Shown: positions 43,806-53,845, counted from the stretch's first letter. The stretch: 64,000 nucleotides of DNA from Mesorhizobium sp. LSJC280B00 (GCF_000502835.1 NZ_AYVL01000001.1:266042-330041); one strand, 5' to 3'. The notes: generated by a model from the letters alone, not told the origin. Program-made: numbers and translations.

Positions 43806-44654
43806 GAGTTTTCTCCTTGAACTCTGTTTCGAGCCCGCACCATTGCGGCCTCGATGGCGATCGGCGGGCCGGAGGCGATCGACGCCGCATCGCTTGCGAC
43901 CGCAGCGCCAGCGGAGGATGGCAGCCAAGCGACTTTGTTGTTTGGCGAGGAATGACGGCGCAGCCGGCAGGGGAAGAAAGTCGATCGGCGCCATTGCGGC
44001 TTAGGCGATCGAGGCGCAGCCGACCTTCGGCCAGATCAGCCCATTAAAGAGGCCGTTTGGAGCGGCCCACCAGATAGAGACATCAACGGAGAACCTGGCG
44101 ATACCGTCGCTGGCGAAATCCCGGCTACGACGATCACCGGCGTCGATGCTCCTCTGTACAGGCATCGCGAAGTCGCAAGCTGTTGTCAGCAACGCGCATA
44201 AGAAACGCACGTGATGGTTCAAGTCACGGCTGACGTGCACCACCGGATATGCGCTATCTTTGGAACGAGACGGCACGCCGTGGTGGATTCGAACTGTGCG
44301 TCGCGCGATGCCGAGTCAGCGACGACGCTAACAATGCGACGGCCGAAAAAAGCATCCTGCCCACGCCGGTTGTTCGGTGAGTTCGCCCAGATCCAGGCCC
44401 TGTTCGGTTAAACAGGCGTCGTTATTCGCAGCTGTGATGCCAGCTGCGACGCAGCTGAAACGTTGACGGCAAGCGTGACGGCGTCGCGCGCCTTTGCTAG
44501 GGCGCGGACTTGAGTATCGCAAAAAGACGGGCGGCGCTGGGAGCCTGAGATCCGGCATCCCGGGCCAAGCACTCCAGCGAGCTGCAAATACAGTACGCGC
44601 TGCCCGATCGCGGCCGTATCGTACAATCGAAAAAAGGGTAGGGGCGGGCAGCGC
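43806..44654. other. 849-bp gap without a convincing gene
   Basis: Open frames here are short and have no family features. The longest minus-strand candidate, 44001-44276 (91 residues), starts MPSRSKDSAYPVVHVSRDL and might be a small orphan, but codon choice and lack of a ribosome site argue against it. The first part (43820-43960) resembles the gap at 45620-45790 in several short blocks. Confidence 0.5.
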
Positions 44655-45590
44655 TTACGCGCCGCCTCCCTTGGGGCGGAAGTCGAGGACTGGGATGCCG
44701 AGCTTCTTTGCCTTGTCTGCAAGATTGTCCTGAATTCCGGTCCCGGGAAAGACGATGACGCCTATCGGCAGTACCTCCAGCATTGCGTCATTGCGCTTGA
44801 ACGGGGCGGCTTTGGCATGCTTTGTCCAATCAGGGGCAAAGCCGATTTGGGGTACCTTGCGACGGTCTGCCCAACAGGAGGCGATCTTTTCGCCACCCTT
44901 CGGCGATTTCCCATGCATCAAGACCATGTCGGGATGCCTGGCGTGGACCTGGTCGAGCTTGGCCCAGATCAGCTGGTGGTCATTGAAGTCGAGCCCAGCG
45001 GTGAAGGCGATTTTCGGGCCAGGTGGCAGAAGGACTTCCTGCGAGGCGCGTTTCTTGGCGCTGAGAAAGTCGCGGCTGTCGATCAGCGCAGAGGTCATGT
45101 TGCGGTGGTTGACCATCGATCCGCTGCGCGGTCGCCAACTCGATCCGGTGTGGCGCTCGTAGTGCTCCGCGGCCTGATCACGCATCAGTTCGAAGGCGCT
45201 TTGGCGTTCGATCAGCGTCTGCCCTTCGGCCGTCAGGCGTTCCAGCTCGACGGATTTCACTTCGCTGCCGTCCTGCTCACGCTGGCTGCGGCGTTGCGCC
45301 TGCTCGTTGTGATCGAGTTCGCGCTCGATCCGATCTGCGGCGCGGTGAAAGATGTTGACGGTCGACCACAGAAGATCGTCGAGATCGGGCTCGAGGCGAG
45401 TGTCTTGCAGTGCCACGATGAGGGCGTCGAAGATGTCGGCGATCGCGCCGGCGACGCAGTGGCCCTCTGGAAGCGGTCGAGGATCAGGCTCATCCGCGAA
45501 GGGTCGGTAGCCATAGAGCTGGAGTTCGGTGAGGACGAGGTCGATGGGTGAAGACGAGTGCTGTGGTTCGTAGTCGTCATGCTCGCTCAT
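44655..45590 (-). CDS. DUF2493 (SLOG-fold) domain protein
   Basis: 311-residue protein. A helical N-terminal region (about 1-180, with a QAQRRSQREQDGSE hydrophilic stretch) precedes a Rossmann-like SLOG domain (KIAFTAGLDFNDHQLIWAKLDQVHARHPDMVLMHGKSPKGGEKIA ... VIVFPGTGIQDNLADKAKKLGIPVLDF). This domain binds nucleotides or nucleotide-derived ligands. ATG 45590 (MSEHDDYEPQ) is chosen over an in-frame extension. Common backbone gene of alphaproteobacterial ICEs; role unproven. Confidence 0.87.
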   Translation of the reverse strand: MSEHDDYEPQHSSSPIDLVLTELQLYGYRPFADEPDPRPLPEGHCVAGAIADIFDALIVALQDTRLEPDLDDLLWSTVNIFHRAADRIERELDHNEQAQRRSQREQDGSEVKSVELERLTAEGQTLIERQSAFELMRDQAAEHYERHTGSSWRPRSGSMVNHRNMTSALIDSRDFLSAKKRASQEVLLPPGPKIAFTAGLDFNDHQLIWAKLDQVHARHPDMVLMHGKSPKGGEKIASCWADRRKVPQIGFAPDWTKHAKAAPFKRNDAMLEVLPIGVIVFPGTGIQDNLADKAKKLGIPVLDFRPKGGGA

Positions 45591-45903
45591 TGGATGCTCC
45601 GCCGGTTGGACCGCGACCCTCGCGGCCTTCATGGCGACGGAAGCCGGCGGACGGGACGGACCTGCACCCGCAGCGAAGCGAAGGGCCGGAGTGTCAGCGG
45701 AGGAGGGTGAAGGCCGGCTATTTTGCTTCGCGATGGAAAGCGCTCCCTTGGGGAGCGCGCCGGAAAATAGTCGGCCGGAGACATTGCGGGTCCGGGTCGT
45801 TTGCTGGCCGATCGCCCTCTCGAAGGCCCGCAGGCGCGGTTCTCTCCGACTTCAGGAGCATCCAAGCGATGCAAGCGACAGCGGACAGGCTGTTCGTTCC
45901 GAG
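45591..45903. repeat. 313-bp gap holding a long nested inverted repeat
   Basis: Outer arms GGCCGGCTATTTT (45712-45724) and AAAATAGTCGGCC (45764-45776) match at 12 of 13 positions; inside lies a perfect 8-bp hairpin GCGCTCCC / GGGAGCGC (45740-45747, 45751-45758) with a 3-nt loop. It lies between the Toprim gene and the DUF2493 gene, both minus strand, and could be a terminator, small RNA or protein-binding cruciform. No coding frame was recognised. Confidence 0.6.
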
Positions 45904-46950
45904 TTATTCCGCCACTGCCATGAAACGGGCGATGTCCTGGGGGGCGAGCTGAACACGGACTGCTGCTCGAACGGCATCCACGCCTAGCGTACAGAGATCT
46001 TCGTTGAGGTCACCAAGTGCCGGCGAGAGCACGACCGCCTCGATCCCGGCAGCATTCGCTCTTTCGATCAAGGTGTCACGCGCGCCGTTACCGGCTGGAT
46101 CGGCGTCGCGCACGATGTAGAGCCGTCTCAGCGTGAGGGGGAACAGCATGGCAGCAAGATGGGCGGCCGAAAGTGCCGCTGCCATAGCCATATCGGGCAG
46201 GATGCATCGAAGCGACAAGACGGTCTCGATGCCTTCGCCGCCCGCCATGACGTCGCCCGGCAGGCCAAAGCGAACCGCGTGACCGAGAAGATCGCCCATC
46301 GCGCGCCTCGGCGTACCGACCGATGCCTTGCCTCTGCCGGAAGGATCAAGCCAGGTGCGATGTGCGCCAGTCAAATGGCCGTCGAGATCGGTGACGGATG
46401 CGATCATCGCCGGCCAGGTCTCAGTCGGCGCGTGTTCGTCGGGCCGGTAGTAGCAGCGCGGGTGAAAACGCAGGCTTTCGGTCCCGTGCAAAGCGGTAAT
46501 ACTGCGGTTGCGCAGATACGCCTCTACGACCGTACCCGCAATCGGCTGCGACATCGTAAACAGCCGACGCGCTGCTTCAGATGATCCGGATGGCGTGTCT
46601 ACCGATTTCGGCCGGGGAGAAATCTGCTCTGGTTCGGGATGCGGCAAGCCGAGAAACGTCATTGCTTCATTCGCAACGTCCTTGAAGTTGCTGAAGCCGC
46701 GGCTTTCGCGGATGACGTCTAGAAGGTCCCCATGCTCGCCAGTCGCCGCATCGGCCCACTTGCCGGCGGCTCCTTTTCCGTTCGCTGACCCGACGAGACG
46801 CACGAACATTGAGCGGCCCGGCGTGTTTTGCACATCGCCGACAAGCCAGTAGCGGCCCTCGCGATGCCCGTTTGAAAGATAGTAGCGACAAACCGCCTCA
46901 GCCTGCTGGCCGAGGCGGTGCGCCAGTTCTGACGCATCGTGGCGGGCCAT
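45904..46950 (-). CDS. Toprim-domain protein (primase-like, DUF7146 type)
   Basis: 348-residue protein. The Toprim elements are GGEGIETVLSL (acidic Glu) and RLYIVRDADPAGNGAR (Asp-x-Asp), typical of DnaG-type primases and topoisomerases. The N-terminal part (EAVCRYYLSNGHREGRYWLVGD) lacks a zinc-finger cysteine set. It probably acts in element replication or in the conversion of transferred single strands. ATG 46950 overlaps the helicase stop in TGATG; a GTG one codon earlier is also possible. Confidence 0.87.
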   Translation of the reverse strand: MARHDASELAHRLGQQAEAVCRYYLSNGHREGRYWLVGDVQNTPGRSMFVRLVGSANGKGAAGKWADAATGEHGDLLDVIRESRGFSNFKDVANEAMTFLGLPHPEPEQISPRPKSVDTPSGSSEAARRLFTMSQPIAGTVVEAYLRNRSITALHGTESLRFHPRCYYRPDEHAPTETWPAMIASVTDLDGHLTGAHRTWLDPSGRGKASVGTPRRAMGDLLGHAVRFGLPGDVMAGGEGIETVLSLRCILPDMAMAAALSAAHLAAMLFPLTLRRLYIVRDADPAGNGARDTLIERANAAGIEAVVLSPALGDLNEDLCTLGVDAVRAAVRVQLAPQDIARFMAVAE

Positions 46951-49900
46951 CACGCATCCTCCCGCGTGTCGATGCGCTGGACTGGATAGCCCTTCAGCAA
47001 CTTGCCCAGAATTGCGGGTCCAGATGCGTCGGCGGGCACGAACATGCGCAGCTTCCAGGAGATGATCTCTCGGAAGAGGCCGTAAGCCGAAAGACGGTCA
47101 CGCATTGTGTCGTTGAAGCCCGTCAGCTCGATTCGGCTGACGCCCATGAGGCGGCTGCGCCGAAGCTGCAGACCATCGGCGAGGTCGAGGATCGTTCGAC
47201 CGCCCAGTAGCGCAACGAAAGCATCACTGGCTGTGATCGAAGGCGAGCTTGTTGCCAGTGCGCCTGCGATCCATGCTGGCGGGACCTGACGACCGATGAT
47301 GCGCTCGCCATCGTCAGTCTGGAGCCGGTACACACGTGAGAATTCCCTGGGCAGACGCTTCCAGATCGGCAGCAGCATGCCGGCAACGACATGGATAGTG
47401 CTGTCCGTGAATTCGGGCACATCAGCCGTCTCGACACTCCAGGCGTCAGCGAATGCAGCCTGCTCAGCCTCAACCCAGTGGCTCTCCGCCATCATCTTCA
47501 ATGAGGCCTGATGGTGCTCCATCGGCCGGATCAGCCGGACGCGCCATTCGATCTCGCCATTGTCGAGCATCAGCGCGGGCGCTGGCACCTGTACGGCGGC
47601 GCGGCCGGATCGGTTGTTGACCAGGAGCTTCGCGCGGGGATCGTGAAGCTGGGCGAGGGCATCGGCAAGTGAAACGGGTCGATTGCGCTTGCGCTGGGCG
47701 ATGGTCAGCAGTCGCGTTTCCGCACCGGTGGCGGCATGGACATGGATGACGCGTCGCTCGGTGACGACGAAGCTCTCCGCACGCAGTGTTTCCAAGCCGA
47801 TGTCGTAGGCACCGGAGGCGATGGCGCCCTCGATTTTCGCATTTAGCAATTGTTCGAAGGCTGTAAACAGGACGGTTTGAAGTGCGATGGTAAGCGCCAG
47901 CAGCCGATTGAGGAAGGTCGTGATCGGTGGCAGCTCGTCCTTGATGCCGGTGGAATCCGTCAGTGTGAGGCCGGTCGCTTCCTCGAACATCTGGAGTGAG
48001 CAGCCATCCACCTTGCCGCGAACCAGCAGCAGGTAAAGCTGCCGCAGCGCGTCGCGGGCATAGTGCGACTCCAGATTGTCCTCAGGGCGAAATAGGCCCT
48101 GGCCGCCGGTCTGGCGCTGGCCGCGCGTAATGGCGCCCAATGTGTCGAGGCGCCGGGCTATCGTCGAGAGAAAGCGCTTCTCAGCCTTCACATCGGTCGC
48201 AACCGGCCGGAACAGCGGCGGCTGCGCCTGGTTCGTGCGGTTGGTGCGCCCCAAGCCCTGGATGGCGGCATCGGCTCTCCAGCCCGGCTCGAGCAGATAG
48301 TGAACTCGAAGGCGGCGGTTCTTCGCAGTGAGATCAGCGTGATAGCTGCGGCCAGTGCCACCGGCGTCGGAAAACACCAATATGCGCTTACAGTCATCCA
48401 TGAATGCCTGTGCCTCGGCGAGATTGGCCGATCCGGCGCGGTTTTCGACGACAAGGCGATCGATGCCTCGAGTGCTGGTCTTGCGCACGATTCGGCGCGA
48501 CCGGCCTGTCACTTCCGCTACGAGGTCGGTGCCGAAGCGCTGTACGATCTGATCGAGTGCCCCCGGCACGGGGGCCAGTGAAGCGAGTTGCTCGATGAGG
48601 CGATCGCGGCGGGCGACCGCTTCGCGGCTCTCCACGGGCTGGCCGTCGCGATAGACCGGACGTGACGACAAATTGCCTTCGCTGTCGGTGAACGGCTCGT
48701 AGAGTTGCACCGGGAACGAATGCTGCAGATACGAGAGGACATGTTCGCGCGGCGTGATATCGACGCGAACGTCGTTCCATTCCTCGGTTGGAATTTCCGC
48801 GAGGCGCCGTTCCATCAGTGCCTCGCCGGTCGAGACGATCTGGATGACGGCGGCATGGCCCTGATGGAGATCGCGCTCGATCGAGCGTATCAGGGTCGGC
48901 GTCTTCATGCCGGTGAGCAAATGCCCGAAGAAGCGCTGTTTCGTGCTCTCGAATGCCGAACGTGCAGCCGACTTTGCCCGACGGTTCAGTGTCCCGGTCT
49001 CGCCTGTGACGTTGGCGGCCCGCATCGCGGCGTCGAGATTGTTATGAATGACGCTGAACGCTCCGGCATAGGCGTCGTAGATGCGGGTCTGCTCGGGGGT
49101 AAGCTGGTGCTCGACCAGCTCGTATTCGACACCATCGTACGAGAGCGATCGGGCCGTATAGAGACCGAGTGCGCGAAGGTCTCGGGCGAGCACTTCCATG
49201 GCGGCAACGCCGCCGGCCTCGATCGTCTCGACGAATTCGGCCCTGGTCGCGAAGGGCAAATCCTCACCACCCCATAGGCCCAAACGCTGCGCGTAGGCGA
49301 GGTTGTGGACGGTGGTTGCGCCCGTCGCCGAGACGTAGACGACGCGGGCGTTCGGCAGGGCGTTTTGGAGGCGGAGCCCGGCGCGTCCCTGCTGTGAGGC
49401 GGCGGCGTCGCCGCGTTCTCCCTTGCCGCCTGCGGCGTTCTGCATGGCATGGCTCTCGTCGAAAATGATCACTCCGTCGAAGTCGGTGCCCAACCATTCG
49501 ACGATCTGCCGCACGCGCGAGACCTTCTCACCGCGTTCGTCGGAGCGCAGCGTGGCGTAGGTGGTGAATAGGACCCCTTGATCGAGGCGGATGGCCTTGC
49601 CCTGCGGGAACCGCGACAGCGGCGTGACCAGCAGGCGCTCCATGCCGAGAGCAGACCAGTCGCGCTGGGCGTCTTCGATCAGCTTGTCGGATTTGGAGAT
49701 CCACACCGCCTTGCGGCGGCCCTGCATCCAACTATCCAGCATGATGCCGGCCGACTGGCGGCCCTTGCCGGCGCCCGTCCCGTCGCCGAGCATGAAGCCC
49801 CGGCGGAATCGCACGGCGTGCGCGGCATCGTCGCGCGCGGCAGAGACAAGATCGAAGGTGTCGTCCACCGTCCAGGAACCGGCGAGGAACTCCGAATGGG

Positions 49901-51308
49901 CCTCGCCGGCATAGATGACTGTTTCTAGCTGCGCGTCGGACAAGAGGCCGTCGCTGACAACCTTGGCAGGAAGAATCGGCCGGTAGCTCGGCTTCGGCGG
50001 AGCAACGGATGCCATCGCCGCCGATTGAACCAGCTTGGTCGGATGCGGATGGGCGCCCGGAATGCGGATCGCCTGCAACCCGTACTCCTCATAGATGCCA
50101 TCGGTGATGTGCCTGCTTTCGGCAGGCCTCCAGTCCAAAGTCTCGTAGGCAAGCTCGGCGCCTTCCGGGTCGGCGAGGCTGCGCACCGGAGAGGAAGCGG
50201 CGGATCTGGCGAGATCACCGCGCACCGTGTGCGCTGTGGGCCCCAGTGCCTTGACGGCGGGCGCAAAAGCCGAAGCGCTGACCGGCAGCCGTGCGGGAAC
50301 GTGCTCGCCAATCCTGGCGATCAGTGTGGCGACATCGGGCGCCGTGCCGGCTGATGCTGGAAAGGTGCCTGGATTGTCGGCCGGCAGTTTGTCGATGACG
50401 GTCAGCCGCGTCTCGACGGTGGTGCCATGCCTGGCGTAGACGGCGCCGTCGATCGCGGCGGTGAACACCACGCGACCGCGCTCCTGGAGCCTGACGAAGG
50501 ACTCGCGCCAGATGGGCAGCTCTGGGGAAAAATTTGCGCCAGTGATTGCGACAAGCCGCCCGCCCTCGGCGAGCCGGGCCAGCGCAGAGGCGACGTGACG
50601 ATAGGCAGCGTCGGACACGCGACCCGAGACATTGGCCAGAACCGAGAACGGCGGGTTCATTAGCACGACGCTTGGTGCAATGCCGGGATCGAGATAATCA
50701 TCGATCTGCGCTGCGTTGAAGCGAGTGACGGGGATAGCCGGAAAGAGCAATGAGAGAAGCCCGGCGCGGGCCTCGGCCAGTTCGTTGAGCAGCAACGTGC
50801 TGCCGCTGATCTCGGCCAAAATAGCAAGTAACCCGGTGCCGGCGGAGGGCTCAAGCACGCGGTCGGCAGGGGTGATTGCCGCGGCAGTCACGGCCGCCAG
50901 ACCGAGCGGAATGGGGGTGCTGAACTGCTGAAGCGCTTCGGTCTCTTCGGAGCGGCGCGTGTGAGTTGGGAACAGGCCGGCAATCTTGCCCAGCATCGGA
51001 AGTGCGGCGGCCGCAGAACCGGCTTTGCGGAAAAGCGACTTTCCGTATTTGCGCAGGAACAGCACCGTCGCGACTTCGCAAGCGTCATAGGCTGATTTCC
51101 AGTCCCATGCGCCGGACGCATCGGAGGCACCGAAGGCAGCTTCCATGGCCGAGCGAAGGTTCGAGGCGTCGACACGCTGACCGCGTTCGAGATGGGGCAG
51201 AAGAAACTGCGCCGCGCGGTGGATGGCGGCAGCTGGTTCGACAGCCGGGGATGAGACAAGCGGAAGCGGCACTGCCGGTGCGGCAGTCTTCGAAGAAACA
51301 TCAAGCAT
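46950..51308 (-). CDS. Strawberry-notch-like helicase fused to an N6-adenine-type methylase
   Basis: 1452-residue protein. Around residues 155-330 is a SAM-dependent methylase (VLEPSAGTGLLAILAE; catalytic VLMNPPFSVLAN). A superfamily-2 helicase follows: Walker A GDGTGAGKGRQSAG, Walker B IIFDESHAMQNAAGG, and motif VI-like AAIQGLGRTNRTNQAQPP with the Strawberry-notch C-terminal domain (DLTAKNRRLRVHYLLEPGW). Such proteins are backbone genes of alphaproteobacterial ICEs and plasmids; roles in DNA protection or processing are suggested but not shown. ATG 51308 lies behind a CTCCTCGAGG-containing leader. Confidence 0.92.
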   Translation of the reverse strand: MLDVSSKTAAPAVPLPLVSSPAVEPAAAIHRAAQFLLPHLERGQRVDASNLRSAMEAAFGASDASGAWDWKSAYDACEVATVLFLRKYGKSLFRKAGSAAAALPMLGKIAGLFPTHTRRSEETEALQQFSTPIPLGLAAVTAAAITPADRVLEPSAGTGLLAILAEISGSTLLLNELAEARAGLLSLLFPAIPVTRFNAAQIDDYLDPGIAPSVVLMNPPFSVLANVSGRVSDAAYRHVASALARLAEGGRLVAITGANFSPELPIWRESFVRLQERGRVVFTAAIDGAVYARHGTTVETRLTVIDKLPADNPGTFPASAGTAPDVATLIARIGEHVPARLPVSASAFAPAVKALGPTAHTVRGDLARSAASSPVRSLADPEGAELAYETLDWRPAESRHITDGIYEEYGLQAIRIPGAHPHPTKLVQSAAMASVAPPKPSYRPILPAKVVSDGLLSDAQLETVIYAGEAHSEFLAGSWTVDDTFDLVSAARDDAAHAVRFRRGFMLGDGTGAGKGRQSAGIMLDSWMQGRRKAVWISKSDKLIEDAQRDWSALGMERLLVTPLSRFPQGKAIRLDQGVLFTTYATLRSDERGEKVSRVRQIVEWLGTDFDGVIIFDESHAMQNAAGGKGERGDAAASQQGRAGLRLQNALPNARVVYVSATGATTVHNLAYAQRLGLWGGEDLPFATRAEFVETIEAGGVAAMEVLARDLRALGLYTARSLSYDGVEYELVEHQLTPEQTRIYDAYAGAFSVIHNNLDAAMRAANVTGETGTLNRRAKSAARSAFESTKQRFFGHLLTGMKTPTLIRSIERDLHQGHAAVIQIVSTGEALMERRLAEIPTEEWNDVRVDITPREHVLSYLQHSFPVQLYEPFTDSEGNLSSRPVYRDGQPVESREAVARRDRLIEQLASLAPVPGALDQIVQRFGTDLVAEVTGRSRRIVRKTSTRGIDRLVVENRAGSANLAEAQAFMDDCKRILVFSDAGGTGRSYHADLTAKNRRLRVHYLLEPGWRADAAIQGLGRTNRTNQAQPPLFRPVATDVKAEKRFLSTIARRLDTLGAITRGQRQTGGQGLFRPEDNLESHYARDALRQLYLLLVRGKVDGCSLQMFEEATGLTLTDSTGIKDELPPITTFLNRLLALTIALQTVLFTAFEQLLNAKIEGAIASGAYDIGLETLRAESFVVTERRVIHVHAATGAETRLLTIAQRKRNRPVSLADALAQLHDPRAKLLVNNRSGRAAVQVPAPALMLDNGEIEWRVRLIRPMEHHQASLKMMAESHWVEAEQAAFADAWSVETADVPEFTDSTIHVVAGMLLPIWKRLPREFSRVYRLQTDDGERIIGRQVPPAWIAGALATSSPSITASDAFVALLGGRTILDLADGLQLRRSRLMGVSRIELTGFNDTMRDRLSAYGLFREIISWKLRMFVPADASGPAILGKLLKGYPVQRIDTREDA

Positions 51309-51634
51309 GGAGAAAAACCTCGAGGAGAGCGGAACGGGAATGAACCGGGCGGCCCTCTCTCTCGACCAATCCGGCTCAAATCCGCCCTGGCCGGCCTCTC
51401 CCCTCTGGACTGCGGTCCTGCCGATAACGATCCTTCTTCGATCCAGGCGCTGCGCCGCTACCCGCCGTCAGTCCAACGACGACAGCGGCAACGCGGTTGG
51501 CAGCCCGGGGGCGATATCTTGGCACGCAGTGGGACGGCGGGGCAGCAGCCGCCGAGCGAGAAGGACGCGGCAGAAGCGGCCAATTGGCTTTGCCCGTGTG
51601 TGAGAAAGTGAGCGTCCGGCAGGGGTAGGAAAGG
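51309..51634. other. Gap upstream of the helicase gene with a shared leader block
   Basis: About 325 bp. The part next to the helicase start contains GGTCGAGAGAGAGG-GCCGCCCG (minus strand, 51348-51366), related to the leaders of parB and ardC. The rest shows no gene. Confidence 0.5.
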
Positions 51635-51662
51635 GCGCGGAGCGGCCGAAGCCGCTCCGCGC
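51635..51662 (-). terminator. Strong UUCG-loop terminator after parB
   Basis: Perfect 12-bp stem GCGCGGAGCGGC / GCCGCTCCGCGC. On the minus strand the loop reads C-TTCG-G, the exceptionally stable UUCG tetraloop, followed by CCTTTCC. It begins 8 bp after the parB stop codon, separating parB from the helicase transcript. Confidence 0.8.
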
Positions 51663-51670
51663 GAGGCGAT

Positions 51671-53788
51671 CTATTCAGCGGCCATGTGCGGTTCGCTGTC
51701 TTCAATCTGCGCATCGTCGTCTGAGAGGAATTCGGGCAGCTCTTCCCCATAGCCGTCGGCGCCGGCGCCGCTATCAGCGCCAGCACTGCCGTCGAGGTCG
51801 ACCAGGCGCAGTGGCTCGGGCAGCCAGCCACTATCGGTCAGCAAGCGCTCGGCTTCCTTCGCCATATCTCCCTTTTTCAGGTGCTCGATCAGCTGCGCGG
51901 CCTGTTCGCCCTTCGCCTCTCGCACCGCCTCGAGAATGCGAGACTTGGTGATGCAGCCGAGATAGTTTTCGACTGTCGGTGTCCAGCCGGCGTCAACCAT
52001 ATCGAGACCGACCGCGCGTGCCAGTCGATCAGCTTGCGCGATCCGCTGCCGAACGCCGTGTGCCGAGACAGCGCCGCCATAGCGGTCGCCTTTCTCGTGG
52101 AGCGCGTTCACGCCGTAGCTGACGCAATGGGCGAGCAACGCCGCGCGGCTGGTCTCATCAAGTGAGGCGATCCAGTCCCAAAGTGCATCGTCCTCGGTCG
52201 GCAGGTCCGATTTCCAGGCCTCATGGCGTTCGGCCACCGATTTCGCCGAGGGGCTGTCCTTTAGGTCACCTGCCTGCAGAGGGAAGAAGACGTGACGGAT
52301 CGAGGCCTCCAGGCACCCGTTCGTGGTGCGGTGCTGGAACGTGTCAGTGACCAGCTTGTGCAAGAGCGCTGTCATGGCGACGTGAGGGTTGCCGGCAACC
52401 GCATCGCGCAACGCCAGTGTCCGGTGTGCGGTCAACTCTGTCATCAGTCGGTCCGGCAGGGGCTTGACCGCATCGTCCTCGTCTTCCTCGCACTCGACTG
52501 CCTGGCCGCCAATGGTGACAACGGCACGGTGCACCGACGAGTCGGCAGCCCCGGACCCGCCGTCCCTTTTCGATTCATTCGCGCCGTCAAATGACATCGG
52601 CGGCACGTCCTCAGGCCGGAGAAAGCCGCGGTCGACCGAGAGCGAGCCGTCAGTGTCGATGCTGACGAACGCGCCGGCGATGGCGATGTCGGCCGGATCG
52701 AACTGCTTTGGGCGCTTGTCGAAATTGGCGAGCGCGGTCTCGATTTCACCGAGTCGCTGATCGACGTCTTCGGGCAGCTCGTCAGCACCCTCATATTCGG
52801 TTTCAAGCTTGGCATGCTCGGCGTTGAGGGCATCGATGGAAGCCTGCTCCTCGGCAGAGAGATCGAGCGGGTCACTCTGCAGCTGATACAGCCCACGCGT
52901 TGCGTCGTAGGGGAAGCTGACAGCGACCTCGACCCACTTCCAGCCCTCGGCTGCAACTTCCTGGGCAGCCGCCTTGAGCTTCTCTATCACTAGGCGGTCC
53001 AGCAGCGCTGCATCCTGCAGCCAGCCCCCGTCATCGGACTGGAACAGGTCGTGCATGACGATACCACCCGCGGCCTCATAGGCGTCGGTCCCCACGAAGA
53101 CGGCGCGCTTGTCGGAGGCGTGCACCGTCGTTTCGGTTAGCATGCGCCGGATTTGATAGGGCTCTTTCGACCAGGCATCCCTGATTGCCTCCCAGATCTG
53201 CTCCTGGCGAGCGCGGTCTTCAGAGACCGTGAAAGCCATGAGTTGCTCCAGCGTCATCCCGTCATCGGCATACACATCGAGCAGCACTGGGGAGACAGAA
53301 GCCAGCCTAAGCCGTTGCTTAACAACGTTGACCGGCACGAAAAAGGCTGCGGCAATCTCCTCCTCGCTCATGCCTTTTTGGCGCATGTCCTGGAAGGCGC
53401 GAAACTGATCGAGCGGGTGCAGCGGCGCTCGCTCAATGTTCTCGGCGAGCGACACCTCCTCGGCCACGATCGCGCTGTGACGGGCGCGCACGACACAGGG
53501 CACGAGGGCGGTCTTGGCGAGGCGCTTTTGCTTCACCAGCAGCTCAAGCGCGCGGAAGCGCCGGCCTCCGGCAGGTACCTCAAACATGCCAGTCTCGTTA
53601 CCGTCGCTGTCGACGACGGGCAAGACGCTGAGGCTCTGGATCAAGCCGCGGCGGGCAATCGAGGCCGCAAGATCCTCGATCGAGATGCCGACCTTGACGC
53701 GCCGGACATTGGACTGGGAGAGCACTAGCTTGTTGAACGGAATGTCGCGCGAGGACGACAGGGTGATCTTCTGAACGGCAGTAGCCAT
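51671..53788 (-). CDS. ParB/RepB/Spo0J-family partition-like protein
   Basis: 705-residue protein. The ParB N-domain (LVLSQSNVRRVKVGISIEDLAASIARRGLIQSLSVLP) includes box I GGRRFRALELL and box II ENIERAPLHPLDQFRAF, then an HTH (MSEEEIAAAFFVPVNVVKQRLRLASVSP). The long C-terminal part is acidic (VECEEDEDDAVKP) and ends LSDDDAQIEDSEPHMAAE. Full-length ParB proteins of about 700 residues like this are typical of alphaproteobacterial ICEs and may act as CTP-dependent or nuclease-like factors; no parA partner is seen in the window. ATG 53788 follows CGGAGTACATCCCG. Confidence 0.92.
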   Translation of the reverse strand: MATAVQKITLSSSRDIPFNKLVLSQSNVRRVKVGISIEDLAASIARRGLIQSLSVLPVVDSDGNETGMFEVPAGGRRFRALELLVKQKRLAKTALVPCVVRARHSAIVAEEVSLAENIERAPLHPLDQFRAFQDMRQKGMSEEEIAAAFFVPVNVVKQRLRLASVSPVLLDVYADDGMTLEQLMAFTVSEDRARQEQIWEAIRDAWSKEPYQIRRMLTETTVHASDKRAVFVGTDAYEAAGGIVMHDLFQSDDGGWLQDAALLDRLVIEKLKAAAQEVAAEGWKWVEVAVSFPYDATRGLYQLQSDPLDLSAEEQASIDALNAEHAKLETEYEGADELPEDVDQRLGEIETALANFDKRPKQFDPADIAIAGAFVSIDTDGSLSVDRGFLRPEDVPPMSFDGANESKRDGGSGAADSSVHRAVVTIGGQAVECEEDEDDAVKPLPDRLMTELTAHRTLALRDAVAGNPHVAMTALLHKLVTDTFQHRTTNGCLEASIRHVFFPLQAGDLKDSPSAKSVAERHEAWKSDLPTEDDALWDWIASLDETSRAALLAHCVSYGVNALHEKGDRYGGAVSAHGVRQRIAQADRLARAVGLDMVDAGWTPTVENYLGCITKSRILEAVREAKGEQAAQLIEHLKKGDMAKEAERLLTDSGWLPEPLRLVDLDGSAGADSGAGADGYGEELPEFLSDDDAQIEDSEPHMAAE

Positions 53789-53845
53789 CGGGATGTACTC
53801 CGCGACGGGCGGCCGAGAGCCTCTCTCTCGACCTCCAAACCCGTC
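53789..53845 (-). repeat. parB leader, member of a repeated leader family
   Basis: On the minus strand: GACGGGTT, then GAGAGAGAGGCTCTCGGC, then CCCGTCGCGGAG just before the start codon. The same blocks in the same order precede ardC. Includes the ribosome site GGAG. Probably a shared operator or an mRNA leader element. The remaining gap to 54025 shows no gene. Confidence 0.7.

Noticed and set aside
44001-44276. Minus-strand 91-residue ORF in the 849-bp gap
   Set aside because: No ribosome site, no family features; mentioned only in the gap entry.
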